Shown here one piece after another: positions 45,619-53,935 of a stretch of DNA of 64,000 nt. Numbering within the stretch: the stretch's first letter is position 1; every line of letters starts with the position of its first letter. Origin of the DNA: Bremerella cremea (lineage in GTDB: Bacteria > Planctomycetota > Planctomycetia > Pirellulales > Pirellulaceae); assembly GCF_003335505.1 (NCBI RefSeq), contig NZ_QPEX01000028.1, positions 124,001 to 188,000 of the forward strand, given 5' to 3'. Under the pieces are notes generated by a model. That model saw only the letters and a list, made by a program, of their open reading frames with translations, did no database searches and was not told the DNA's origin. Both the position numbers and the translations under genes were made by a program.

Positions 45619-46208
45619 TCTTGGGCGAGATGTCCCTCGATGAGCTGTATTAGACGAGTCAGCATGCGCGAGCCGCTGCGAATCGCTTTCTCTTGCTCGG
45701 CCTCTTCTCCGGTGATGAGTGGGACATGAACAAACAGGCTACGATGGGCGATGCCGCGCTGCAGAAAGGCTTCCGTCGACCAATAATACGACGCATTGCA
45801 GAGATAGGTGCCCGCGTGAAAACTGACGTCGGTAGGGATGTCGTGTTGGCGTAGATCATCCCGCCAGTCTTCGAGCGGCAGTTGGCTGGTATACGCCGCC
45901 GGGCCATGGGGGTTAAGCGTAGCGATCGGGGTGTTCGGGCCGCTCTTGAGGTTCAGGGCGACCATCTCCAAGTTGTAACGATCGATGCGTGGCGATTGTC
46001 CCAGGTGAACGGCAAAGTCAAACGAAAGTTCATGCAACTTGCGGATTCGCGGTTCGGCAAGTTGGTAGTCGACTGGAAGAATTTCCGTTGTAAATTCGCT
46101 ACGCCGAGAGCCAGGCGTATCTTGCAGCCAATGCAGCAAGATTTGCTGGGACGCGTTGGTCGGGTATTCAAGGAATGGTTCAAACGCTGTGAGCAGGATG
46201 CGTTGCAT
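45600..46208 (-). CDS. pcp: Pyroglutamyl-peptidase I-like cysteine peptidase
   Basis: 202 aa, usual length about 200-215. The catalytic triad is visible: Glu81 (DRYNLEMVALNL), Cys137 (HAGTYLCNASYY) and His161 (LFVHVPL). LLTAFEPF at the N-terminus is the family start motif. It should release N-terminal pyroglutamate from peptides, in the cytoplasm. The gene follows hemH by 6 bases on the same strand, so the two are likely co-transcribed. The 3' end overlaps that of the PH-domain gene on the other strand. Confidence 0.9.
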   Translation of the reverse strand: MQRILLTAFEPFLEYPTNASQQILLHWLQDTPGSRRSEFTTEILPVDYQLAEPRIRKLHELSFDFAVHLGQSPRIDRYNLEMVALNLKSGPNTPIATLNPHGPAAYTSQLPLEDWRDDLRQHDIPTDVSFHAGTYLCNASYYWSTEAFLQRGIAHRSLFVHVPLITGEEAEQEKAIRSGSRMLTRLIQLIEGHLAQDQGPVA

Positions 46209-46214
46209 TCCGGT

Positions 46215-47258
46215 CTATTCCGTAGGGCGTGTGTGGGCAGGGCGGCGAGGTTCGTAGCGGCAACAGTTGGCCGGACAGGTGTCGTGCGATGGTCCGAAAT
46301 TTCCAATCGCAGGCTTTTCTTCCGTCAGCCCGAGGCGTTCCTCGATTAATTGCCGAATCATCGCAACAAACGTTGGGTGGGTACCGGCAGTCTTGGCTCG
46401 CGCGAGAGGAATGCCAAGTTCCTGGGCGAGTTTGGCGGCCTCGTCGTCGAGATCATAGATTACTTCCATGTGGTCAGAGACAAAACCAACTGGAACTAAA
46501 ACGATTTGACTAGCGGAACCGGAACTCGCCAACTCTTTCATTGCGTCGCAAACATCTGGCTCTAACCAGGGCTGAGAAGGAGGCCCGCTCCGGCTTTGAT
46601 AGACCAGCGACCATTGGTCAATTCCGGCCGCTGCGGCAATAAGGCTTGAGCATTCTTGCAATTGCTTTTCGTAATCGCAATTTTCAGCCATCCCATTGGG
46701 GATGCTATGGGCGGTAAAGAGAACTTGTCGTTTCTCTGCGCCATCGGCGGGCAGTTCGCCGATCGCATCGCGGACACGGTCGGCCATCGTCTCGATGAAG
46801 GCTGGATGGTTGTAGAACGTGCGGATTTTGTCGAAGACCATCGCTTCGAGCCCCAGTTCGGCTTGGGCTTTTTGAATGTCTTCGCGGTATTGCCGGCAGC
46901 CAGAGTAAGAACTGAAGATCGAGGTAACAAAAACGAGCGTCTTACGAACCCCGTCGGCGTCCATTTGCCGCATGGTATCGGTCAGTAAGGGATGCCAATT
47001 TCGATTGCCCCAATAGATAGGCAAATTGATTTCGTGCTGCTTGAGCTCTTCGGTAAGCTGCTCGATCAGGGCTCTGTTTTGATCGTTGATAGGGCTCTTG
47101 CCGCCAAAGTGGTAATAGTGCTCGGCGACTTCTAGCATCCGCTCGCGTGGAACGTTGCGACCATGTAAGACATTTTCAAGAAATGGGATTACGTCGTCTG
47201 GTTTTTCGGGGCCCCCAAACGAGAGCAGCAGCAGGGCATCGTAGGGTAGGTCGTTCAT
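46215..47258 (-). CDS. hemH: Ferrochelatase with C-terminal Cys cluster
   Basis: Inserts Fe2+ into porphyrin (last or next to last step of heme synthesis); 347 aa. The catalytic His184 (LFTAHSIPNG) and Glu265 (VGFVSDHMEVIYDLDDEA) are present, and the N-terminal ALLLLSFGGPEKPDDVIPFLENVL is typical. The C-terminus has CPANCC (C328, C332, C333), and other Cys residues lie at 194, 203 and 237. In some bacterial and animal ferrochelatases C-terminal Cys hold a [2Fe-2S] cluster; this may be the case here, but the spacing is not the classic one. The many cytochromes of this organism explain the need for heme. Confidence 0.93.
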   Translation of the reverse strand: MNDLPYDALLLLSFGGPEKPDDVIPFLENVLHGRNVPRERMLEVAEHYYHFGGKSPINDQNRALIEQLTEELKQHEINLPIYWGNRNWHPLLTDTMRQMDADGVRKTLVFVTSIFSSYSGCRQYREDIQKAQAELGLEAMVFDKIRTFYNHPAFIETMADRVRDAIGELPADGAEKRQVLFTAHSIPNGMAENCDYEKQLQECSSLIAAAAGIDQWSLVYQSRSGPPSQPWLEPDVCDAMKELASSGSASQIVLVPVGFVSDHMEVIYDLDDEAAKLAQELGIPLARAKTAGTHPTFVAMIRQLIEERLGLTEEKPAIGNFGPSHDTCPANCCRYEPRRPAHTRPTE

Positions 47259-47362
47259 GATGCTTTGGATTTGGCTAGGGGCAGATGGCTAAAGCGAGAG
47301 TAACCGCAGCAGTCAGGCTAAGGTAACTTTTACGGACAACATCATTCTATAAGTCAGGGCAT

Positions 47363-47393
47363 AAAAAAAGCCTTCCGTTTAACGGAAGGCTTT
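47363..47393 (-). terminator. Terminator of tRNA-Glu transcript
   Basis: Read on the minus strand, AAAGCCTTCCGTT / AACGGAAGGCTTT forms a stem directly after the tRNA and is followed by a run of T. It separates the tRNA from hemH. Confidence 0.85.
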
Positions 47394-47399
47394 AAAAAG

Positions 47400-47472
47400 T
47401 GACCCCAACGGGGTTCGAACCCGTGTTACCGGCGTGAAAGGCCGGTGTCCTAGACCACTAGACGATGGGGCC
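47400..47472 (-). tRNA. tRNA-Glu (anticodon TTC)
   Basis: 73 nt on the minus strand. The acceptor arms GGCCCCA (5') and TGGGGTC (3') pair; the anticodon loop is CTTTCAC with TTC at the centre, the T-arm has GGTTCGAACCC, and the D-arm is CTAGTGGTCTAG-like. The discriminator is A at 47400; CCA is not encoded. Confidence 0.95.
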
Positions 47473-47489
47473 GTTTGTTGAAGGGCTTG

Positions 47490-47519
47490 AGTATATTAAA
47501 TAGTCGGCTGTGTCTTCAA
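47490..47519 (-). promoter_or_regulatory. Promoter of tRNA-Glu
   Basis: On the minus strand TTGAAG (rc of 47514-47519) and TATACT (rc of 47490-47495) are 18 bases apart. TATACT ends 17 bases before the tRNA 5' end, so transcription would start about 10 bases ahead of the mature tRNA. Confidence 0.65.
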
Positions 47520-47696
47520 GTGGGGGTAGTTGAAGAGGCCGAAAAAATGCCCTGAAATTCTCTGGCTTAACACTTCGAAATACGCAAAGGCAACAGAATG
47601 CAGCTTATTTTTGCGAACTTGCTGACTGATTAAGATGCGTGATGAGAGGGGGAATTATTATTTAGGCAGATAACGGCACAGCGGTTTCGGAATCAA

Positions 47697-47909
47697 TTAT
47701 TCCGAATCGATGTTAGCCGAAGCACCCGGTTCCGATTGCCCGTTCTCATTGCGTTTGATGGCATCGTATACTTCGCGCCGGTGAACAGGTACTTCTTTGG
47801 GGGCTTCCACACCCAAACGGACCTTATCTCCGCGGATTTCCACAACAACAATGGTGATGTCGTTGTTGATTACGATGCTCTCGTTCTTTTTCCTCGATAA
47901 TACCAGCAT
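47697..47909 (-). CDS. csrA: Carbon storage regulator CsrA
   Basis: 70 aa from ATG 47909, preceded by GGAGAG at a good distance; a longer open frame upstream lacks a ribosome site. MLVLSRKKNESIVINNDITIVVVEIRGDKVRLGVEAPKEVPVHRREVYDAI is the complete CsrA fold with the RNA-binding Leu4/Arg6 and Arg44-type residues (VHRREV). The acidic tail is longer than in E. coli. It binds GGA sites in mRNAs and controls translation. No CsrA-binding RNA (CsrB-like) was recognised nearby. Confidence 0.95.
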   Translation of the reverse strand: MLVLSRKKNESIVINNDITIVVVEIRGDKVRLGVEAPKEVPVHRREVYDAIKRNENGQSEPGASANIDSE

Positions 47910-48451
47910 TTTATGCTCTCCACGCAACCGCCAAGGGGGATACTCTCTCTCATTATTTTGGCGGCACTGCCTTGTCGAATGCTTGAACCTTCTGTCGCCC
48001 TTCGTTAGACTTGAGCAGAAATCAAAAGGTTCGAGTCGCGTTATCACTTTAGATGTTTAACGAAACAGCAAAGCGTTTAACTAAGCAGCGACATCCTCGA
48101 AAATTTCCTCAAAGCAAAGCAGGTACAGCCTGAAGTGCGCGAGGAAACTCTCACTTCACTCTACGCGCTAAATTAGCGGCGTCAAGCAAGCAATCCCCGG
48201 ACTTTAATGAAATCTGGTATGCTTGACGAGGAATGTGCCGAAAAAACGGGAGCATTTACCTTTCCTGCCTCCCTTCTCCAGACTCTCCTTTTTGGGGCAA
48301 TTTGTCCCCGCAATATGGCAGCTTGGTACTGGATTGAAGGAAGTAGAGGAATCGCCAATACTATGCATAACCCCACTAGGCTGATAATTCAGCGGCTAAG
48401 GGGTTTTGCATTTACGTAACATGAGTTCGCTAAGGATCACTGGGTGACTGC
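47910..48451. other. Divergent interval between csrA and nuoI
   Basis: 542 bases without a convincing gene. An inverted pair CGTCAAGCA (48180-48188) / TGCTTGACG (48220-48228) may be a regulatory site. A -35-like TTGAAG (48334-48339) is followed at a 17-base spacing by AATACT (48357-48362), or by TACTAT 19 bases on, giving a candidate promoter for the nuo operon. Confidence 0.4.
48334..48364 (+). promoter_or_regulatory. Candidate promoter of the nuo operon
   Basis: TTGAAG at 48334-48339 and AATACT/TACTAT at 48357-48364, about 90 bases before nuoI. Sequence match is moderate and no experimental support exists. Confidence 0.35.
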
Positions 48452-48988
48452 ATGGCTGACTGGTGGAAAAACCTGTATCGCGCGATCTCGACCGTTTTTC
48501 AAGGGTTGCTGGTGACGTTGCGCGTTTGGAAGTCGACCTACGATTCCTCCAGAAAAACATTTACGGAACACTTTGAATATCCAGAGCTTCCGGCGAGGGT
48601 TGCCCCCCGATATCGTGGTTTTCATCGCTTTGACGTGACAACCTGTATTGGATGCGACCAATGTGCCAAGGCGTGTCCGGTCGACTGTATCTATATAGGC
48701 AAAGAACGTGTCGAGAACGGCAAGGGGTTTCGTTTAACTCACTTCACCATCGATTACACCAAGTGCATGTTCTGTGCGTTGTGTGTTGAGCCGTGTCCCG
48801 TTGATTGCATCTTTATGGGGGGAACGCTCGATTTGAGTTCCTATAGTCGAGACGGAGCCCTGGTCGACTATTCTCGCCTGCCTATCGATGTTGCTTGGGG
48901 ACGGGCCACGCTAAATCCTACAGCGGTGGCCGAGTCGAAAGCGGTGCTATTTCCGGTGCATGGCGGGCCTTCGCAGCCGGAAGGATAG
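48452..48988 (+). CDS. nuoI: NADH-quinone oxidoreductase subunit I (2[4Fe-4S])
   Basis: 178 aa. Two ferredoxin motifs: C65-C68-C71-C75 and C105-C108-C111-C115, each ending CP, bind the two tetranuclear clusters (N6a/N6b) that bring electrons to Nuo[19 protein letters not shown] is the usual lead-in. It stands first in the operon, not after nuoH as in E. coli. Without adjacent nuoB the chain from I to B depends on a gene elsewhere. Confidence 0.95.
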   Translation: MADWWKNLYRAISTVFQGLLVTLRVWKSTYDSSRKTFTEHFEYPELPARVAPRYRGFHRFDVTTCIGCDQCAKACPVDCIYIGKERVENGKGFRLTHFTIDYTKCMFCALCVEPCPVDCIFMGGTLDLSSYSRDGALVDYSRLPIDVAWGRATLNPTAVAESKAVLFPVHGGPSQPEG

Positions 48989-49102
48989 GCCAAGGGCCGT
49001 TGCACCTTTTTGCCTGCCCCTCTTAAATGATGAAAACAATTGTCATTTCCAGCGTTGGGGCAAACTGTTTTCTTACTTCTGGCGTTAACAGCCGAGTGTT
49101 TC

Positions 49103-49738
49103 ATGAGCCTATCCACCACGATCGTTGCCTACTTGCTGCTATTTACCGTAGGTGGCTTTGGGTTTGTGTTCTTGAATATCGTGCTCGGTAGTCTGTTGCG
49201 GCCCAAGAACGCGCACGAAGAGAAGCTGGAAATCTACGAGTGTGGCGAGCCGACGATCGGTTCCAGCTTCGTTCAGTTCGATCTACGGTTTTATGTGGTC
49301 GCTCTGTTGTTCATTATCTTTGAAGTCGAGGTTGCCTTCTTCTTTCCATGGGCGGTGGTGTTCGGCAAGTCGACGCAGTTGGCCCAGTCCGATGTGCCGG
49401 TCATTGTTCAGGCGGCCGATGGCCAGGAGACGCTGGGGCCTGCTTATCGTGGTTTGATGACTGAACTGGGGCTTCCGACGGATGAGGCCAGTTTGCTCTC
49501 GGGCAAGGATGCGGCCGAGAAGGAAGCTCAGATAAAATCGGCCGCCTCGAAGCTGGTGTGGACTTGTATTGCTGATATTGGTGTTTTCTTTGCGGTGCTA
49601 CTGGTCGGGTTTGCCTACGTTTGGAAGCGGGGTGACTTGGACTGGGTTCGTTCGACAGCCGGTCATGCGAAGAAAGCCAGTTCTGCGGAAAACGGCTGGC
49701 GCGATCCAGTCCCGGTTGTTTCTAGTTCGCAAGGGTAG
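49103..49738 (+). CDS. nuoA: NADH-quinone oxidoreductase subunit A
   Basis: 211 aa from ATG 49103 (a TTG at 49040 is the other choice). ERYECGEP-like YECGEPTIGSSFVQFDLRFYVVALLFIIFEVEVAFFFPW in the TM2 region is the signature of NuoA. Three membrane helices. A loop of about 60 extra residues between TM2 and TM3 and a long C-terminal tail make it much longer than the 120-147 aa of other bacteria. Lies 7 bases from nuoC, without nuoB in between. Confidence 0.9.
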   Translation: MSLSTTIVAYLLLFTVGGFGFVFLNIVLGSLLRPKNAHEEKLEIYECGEPTIGSSFVQFDLRFYVVALLFIIFEVEVAFFFPWAVVFGKSTQLAQSDVPVIVQAADGQETLGPAYRGLMTELGLPTDEASLLSGKDAAEKEAQIKSAASKLVWTCIADIGVFFAVLLVGFAYVWKRGDLDWVRSTAGHAKKASSAENGWRDPVPVVSSSQG

Positions 49739-49744
49739 AGGTCG

Positions 49745-50278
49745 ATGGTGATTGACGAGAGCTTGGTTCAGCGATTGAAGCAGCAGTTCGGCGAAAAAAT
49801 CGTCGGCGCAAATCTGGAGAACGTCGACCCATGGATCGAGGTAGCCCCGGGCGGGCTTGTCGAAGTGTGTCGTTTCTTGCGAGACGAGCCTGCGACTCGC
49901 TGTGATTATTTGAACTCGATATGCGTCGTCGATTATTGCGAGGTTGACCCCAAGAAGGCGGCCAAAGCGAAATGGGAGCCTCATCTTGAGGTGGTTTATC
50001 ACTTGTCGAGTATCCGACTGAAGACGTCCGGTGTGCTGAAGGTGAAATTGCCACGCTGGCAAGATAACGTGGAAGGGCAATTGCCAGAGGTTCCTTCTGT
50101 CTGCGAGATTTGGCCCACGGCCAATTGGCACGAACGGGAGGCGTACGACCTTTCTGGCGTGAACTTTGGCGGGCATCCTGATTTACGCCGCATTCTTTGC
50201 CCGGAAGATTGGGTTGGTTTCCCGCTGCGTAAAGATTACGAAATGCCGCTCGAGTACCACGGCATTCGCGGACGTTGA
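49745..50278 (+). CDS. nuoC: NADH-quinone oxidoreductase subunit C
   Basis: 177 aa. The 30-kDa subunit signature [28 protein letters not shown] and FPLRKDYE is clear near the C-terminus. It forms the connecting arm with NuoD. It stands right after nuoA, where nuoB normally sits. Ribosome site AGAGG ahead of ATG. Confidence 0.93.
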   Translation: MVIDESLVQRLKQQFGEKIVGANLENVDPWIEVAPGGLVEVCRFLRDEPATRCDYLNSICVVDYCEVDPKKAAKAKWEPHLEVVYHLSSIRLKTSGVLKVKLPRWQDNVEGQLPEVPSVCEIWPTANWHEREAYDLSGVNFGGHPDLRRILCPEDWVGFPLRKDYEMPLEYHGIRGR

Positions 50279-50296
50279 GCCAGAAAGAACTTGTTC

Positions 50297-51502
50297 ATGA
50301 GTAACGCAAACCAGTCCGAAGTCATTGAGCTCGATGTCCGCACCGACGAGATGCTGGTCAACATGGGCCCGCAGCATCCCAGCACACACGGCGTGTTGCG
50401 ATTGGTGCTGCGGACTGATGGCGAAGTCGTTTCAGAAGCGGTACCGCATATTGGTTATCTGCATCGCTGTGCTGAGAAAATCGGCGAAAACCTGACGCCA
50501 CGACAGTTCGTTCCGTATACCGACCGGATGGACTACTTGGCTGGGATGAACATGAATCTCGGTTGGTCGCTGGCCGTCGAAAAGTTGTTGAATTACGACT
50601 TGCCCGACAAGGTGCGGCACACCCGGGTTATCATTGCCGAACTGAACCGCATTGCCAGTCACTTGGTCGGCATGGGAACCTACGGACTCGACTTAGGTAC
50701 GTTTAGTCCGTTTCTGTATGCTTTTCGTGAGCGGGAAAAGATTCTGGACTTGTTGGAATATGTCTGCGGAGCGCGGCTGACCTACAGCTATATCACCCCT
50801 GGCGGCGTGACGGCCGACTTGCCTTCTGGGTGGCTGGAAAAATGCTCGGCTTTTCTCGATCAGTTTGAGCCGCAAATTCCAGGCTATCACACCCTTTTGA
50901 CGACCAATGCCATCTTTATTAAGCGAACCACAGGCATCGGTCTTTTGCCGGCAGAAATGGCCATCGGTTACGGCTGCTCGGGGCCAGTATTGCGAGGTTC
51001 TGGTGTCGACTACGACTTGCGCCGCGACGGTGACGCTCGATATACCGCGTTGTACCAAGGGTACGACTTTGAAGTGATTGTCCAGAAGGATGGAAGCTAC
51101 CCCAAGGATCAGGTTTACCCTGCGGTGCCAGACGAGGCTGTCTTGGGGGACTGTTGGCATCGTTTTTATGTACGCATGCTGGAAGTCATTCAAGCGATCA
51201 AGTTGATTCGGCAGGGGATCGGGTTCTACCAACAGGCGACCGGCGACTGGGGAACTCCTATCAAGCTGAATACGAAATTGCCACCCGGCGAGGCCTACTT
51301 AGAAACCGAATGCCCGCGTGGGCAAATGGGGTTCTACGTGGTTTCGGATGGGGGGGAATCGATCCCGCGTCGGGCCCGGGCACGCAGTAGTTGTTTTAGT
51401 AACCTTTCGATTGTGGAAGAGCTGTGTCGAGGCTGCTTGATCGCCGATATTCCGGCTATCGTGGGCTCGCTGGATATTGTGATGGGAGAAATCGACCGCT
51501 GA
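50297..51502 (+). CDS. nuoD: NADH-quinone oxidoreductase subunit D
   Basis: 401 aa from ATG 50297 (a TTG two codons upstream is in frame). MGPQHPSTHGVLRLVL carries the quinone-site His; RFVPYTD-like RQFVPYTDRMDYLAGMNMNLGW the Tyr. The C-terminal SFSNL-like CFSNLSIVEELCRGCLIADIPAIVGSLDIVMGEIDR end is typical of NuoD/49-kDa. Catalytic subunit of the quinone-reduction site together with NuoB, which is missing here. Confidence 0.95.
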   Translation: MSNANQSEVIELDVRTDEMLVNMGPQHPSTHGVLRLVLRTDGEVVSEAVPHIGYLHRCAEKIGENLTPRQFVPYTDRMDYLAGMNMNLGWSLAVEKLLNYDLPDKVRHTRVIIAELNRIASHLVGMGTYGLDLGTFSPFLYAFREREKILDLLEYVCGARLTYSYITPGGVTADLPSGWLEKCSAFLDQFEPQIPGYHTLLTTNAIFIKRTTGIGLLPAEMAIGYGCSGPVLRGSGVDYDLRRDGDARYTALYQGYDFEVIVQKDGSYPKDQVYPAVPDEAVLGDCWHRFYVRMLEVIQAIKLIRQGIGFYQQATGDWGTPIKLNTKLPPGEAYLETECPRGQMGFYVVSDGGESIPRRARARSSCFSNLSIVEELCRGCLIADIPAIVGSLDIVMGEIDR

Positions 51503-51637
51503 TGTGGTCGTAAGTCTTGGCAGGAAAGGGCGATAATGCCGGCCAAGTAGTTTTCGTCGGACGGCTGTGCCGTTATCATGAGGCCGGTACGCGGCGAGGT
51601 TTCGCCAGCATCAAGAACGCACAAGGGACGCGCGCAC

Positions 51638-52873
51638 GTGGGAGAGTACTTCGCAGGCTGGTTTCCCGCCGGATGGGAATTTCTGGGGTACACGCTTGCC
51701 GCGCTTATTCAGGCCGTTTTGCTGGTACATGTGATTGCCTTGGGAGCGTTCGTCTTTATCTGGGCCGAACGGAAAGTCTCTGGCCGTATTCAAGATCGCC
51801 TTGGCCCAACCCGCACTGGGGGGGCGTTCGGTTGGCTACAATCGCTGGCCGATGGGATCAAGCTTCTCTCGAAGGAAGACTTGATGCCCAAAGATGCCGA
51901 TCCGATTCTCTTTCGCTTGGCTCCCTATGTCTCGTTTGCAGCTAGTTTCGCGGCTTTCATGGCCCTCCCTTTTGCCTTCGATTGGGTGGCCTTGCATCTC
52001 AACGTCGGGCTCTTTTTCCTGATTGCCGTGTTGGGCTTGGAAGTCTTCGGCGTGATCTTGGCTGGCTACTCGTCCGGTTCAAAGTGGTCTCTGTTTGGTG
52101 CCATGCGTCAGGCCGCTCAGGTGGTTAGCTATGAAGTTCCGCTGGGGATTTGTGTGGTCGTGCCCTTGATGATTTGCGGCACGATGGATTTGGTCGCGAT
52201 TGGGGAGCAACAGCGAGGACTGTTTACGAACTGGCTGATCTTCCACGATCCGTTTATTTTCGTGGCATTTTGGGTTTACTTTACCTGTGCCGTGGCCAGT
52301 GTGAACCGGGCTCCGTTTGACCTTGCTGAAGCCGAAAGCGAACTGGTCGCCGGCTTTCTCACTGAATACTCTGGCATTCGCTGGAGCTTATTCTTCATGG
52401 CTGAATACGGTTCGATGATTCTCGTTTCGGCTTTGGCGGCGATTCTCTTTTTTGGGGGATGGAACGGTCCCCTCCCTGTTTTCAGTGGCTTGATGGATCT
52501 GGCCCCCAATTACTTGGGCAACTGCTGGTGGTTCGGAACGCTGGCGAATTTGTTTGGCGTGTTGAACTTATTGATCAAAGCCTCGATCGGTGTGATCGCG
52601 ATGATGTGGGTTCGCTGGACGTTTCCTCGCCTGCGAGTCGATCAAGTCATCACCATGTGTTTGAAGTATTGCGTCCCCATCGCGGCGGTCTGCTTGCTGG
52701 GAGTTTTGTGCTGGACGGCGCTCGGTGTTCCCTTTTTTAACGATTTGCTTCCGTCGCAAGATCGCTCGCTTGTCCGAGAAGGCTGGGTTCGCGACGCTGA
52801 GAAACGTGCGGCCAAACGGATCGAGCAAATGGAAGCCAATGCCAAGCAGGGTTCACAAGGAGATGTCGAATGA
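51638..52873 (+). CDS. nuoH: NADH-quinone oxidoreductase subunit H
   Basis: 411 aa from GTG 51638, with AAGGGA 9 bases ahead; the ATG at 51578 is in frame but has no such site and gives an unlikely basic lead. About eight membrane helices. WAERKVSGRIQDRLGPTRTG and NRAPFDLAEAESELVAGFLTEYSG are signature segments near the quinone site. A long charged C-terminal tail is extra. The stop overlaps the nuoJ start (ATGA). Confidence 0.93.
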   Translation: MGEYFAGWFPAGWEFLGYTLAALIQAVLLVHVIALGAFVFIWAERKVSGRIQDRLGPTRTGGAFGWLQSLADGIKLLSKEDLMPKDADPILFRLAPYVSFAASFAAFMALPFAFDWVALHLNVGLFFLIAVLGLEVFGVILAGYSSGSKWSLFGAMRQAAQVVSYEVPLGICVVVPLMICGTMDLVAIGEQQRGLFTNWLIFHDPFIFVAFWVYFTCAVASVNRAPFDLAEAESELVAGFLTEYSGIRWSLFFMAEYGSMILVSALAAILFFGGWNGPLPVFSGLMDLAPNYLGNCWWFGTLANLFGVLNLLIKASIGVIAMMWVRWTFPRLRVDQVITMCLKYCVPIAAVCLLGVLCWTALGVPFFNDLLPSQDRSLVREGWVRDAEKRAAKRIEQMEANAKQGSQGDVE

Positions 52874-53574
52874 ATCTCCTCGGTGCCGCGATCGACGCGA
52901 CCATCAACTGGCACAGCGTCATGTTCTACGTGACGTCATTAATCGCGTGCGGTTTTGCGTTGGTCGTTTTGCTCACGAACAACATCGTACGAATGGCCTT
53001 CGCGCTGATCGTTTCGCTCTCGGCGATCAGTGGACTGCTGTTTCTGGCAGGGGCCTATTTTGTTGGCACGATGCAGCTGATGATCTATGTCGGCGGAACC
53101 GTGGTGCTACTGATTTTCGGCGTGATGCTGACCGCCCAAAAGGCCTTTATTACCATGCGTACCAGCGCCGGCGATTGGCTATTGGGCTTACTGGTGGGCG
53201 GGACATTTCTGGCAGTGCTGGTGCAGTTGGCGTTCTCGATACCGCAGTGGGAAAGCTCGAGCTACCAAGCCAAGTCAGATCAAGAGCTAACGGCCTATGT
53301 CGCGGAACTGGAACAAGAGATTCAGTCCGGCAAGACGTTGTCGCAAGATCAGCGTCAGAAACTAGTCCAGCTAGAAGTCGAGGCAACCCAGGGCGAACCC
53401 CAGCGAACCGGCGAAATTGGTTTGGCACTGGTCGGCTTACGCCCTGACAAAGATCCGCAGCAAAGCGAAGGGCTTTCCGGCTATTTGTTACCGTTCGAGA
53501 TCGTGTCAGTTCATCTACTAGTTGTTTTGGTAGGTGCCGCTTACCTGGCCCGAGCACGACGACAACAAGGCTAA
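52870..53574 (+). CDS. nuoJ: NADH-quinone oxidoreductase subunit J
   Basis: 234 aa. Overlaps nuoH by 4 bases (ATGA), so coupled. Five membrane helices: the conserved VGGTVVLLIFGVMLT region (with MQLMIYVGG) is the pi-bulge-containing TM3 typical of NuoJ. An extra soluble stretch of about 60 residues (about 130-195) between TM4 and TM5 is rich in Gln/Glu. Confidence 0.9.
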   Translation: MNLLGAAIDATINWHSVMFYVTSLIACGFALVVLLTNNIVRMAFALIVSLSAISGLLFLAGAYFVGTMQLMIYVGGTVVLLIFGVMLTAQKAFITMRTSAGDWLLGLLVGGTFLAVLVQLAFSIPQWESSSYQAKSDQELTAYVAELEQEIQSGKTLSQDQRQKLVQLEVEATQGEPQRTGEIGLALVGLRPDKDPQQSEGLSGYLLPFEIVSVHLLVVLVGAAYLARARRQQG

Positions 53575-53599
53575 GTTAGGAAAGGAGGATCGAAGAACC

Positions 53600-53935
53600 A
53601 TGCAATTTTTATACGAACCAATCGGGCTATCGCATTTCCTGGCCGTCGGAGCGTTCCTGTTTGTTGTGGGAATTATCTGTATGGCGACGAAGCGGAATGC
53701 GTTGGGCATTTTAATGGGCATCGAACTGGTCCTGAATGGCGCTATCCTCAACTTCGTCGGTTTCGCGAGTCCTTATTTCCGAGAAGATAACCTGGGGCTC
53801 GATGGTCATTTGATTGCGTTGTTTGTGATTGTCCTTGCGGCCGCAGAAGCTGCCGTAGCGTTGGCGATCGCTTTGAACTTCTACAACAACCACGCGACGA
53901 TCGATGTCGACAAGGCTCAAGAATTGAAAGGTTGA
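53600..53935 (+). CDS. nuoK: NADH-quinone oxidoreductase subunit K
   Basis: 111 aa from ATG 53600, with AAAGGAGG 12 bases ahead. Three membrane helices; GILMGIELVLNGAILNFVGF and IVLAAAEAAVALAIALNFY contain the two glutamates of the proton path (E in helices 2 and 3). Size is standard. Its stop shares one base with the nuoL start (TGATG). Confidence 0.93.
   Translation: MQFLYEPIGLSHFLAVGAFLFVVGIICMATKRNALGILMGIELVLNGAILNFVGFASPYFREDNLGLDGHLIALFVIVLAAAEAAVALAIALNFYNNHATIDVDKAQELKG

Noticed and set aside
47910-48047. Longer N-terminal extension of CsrA
   Set aside because: CsrA begins with MLVLSRK; the extension has no ribosome site, while GGAGAG precedes the internal ATG.
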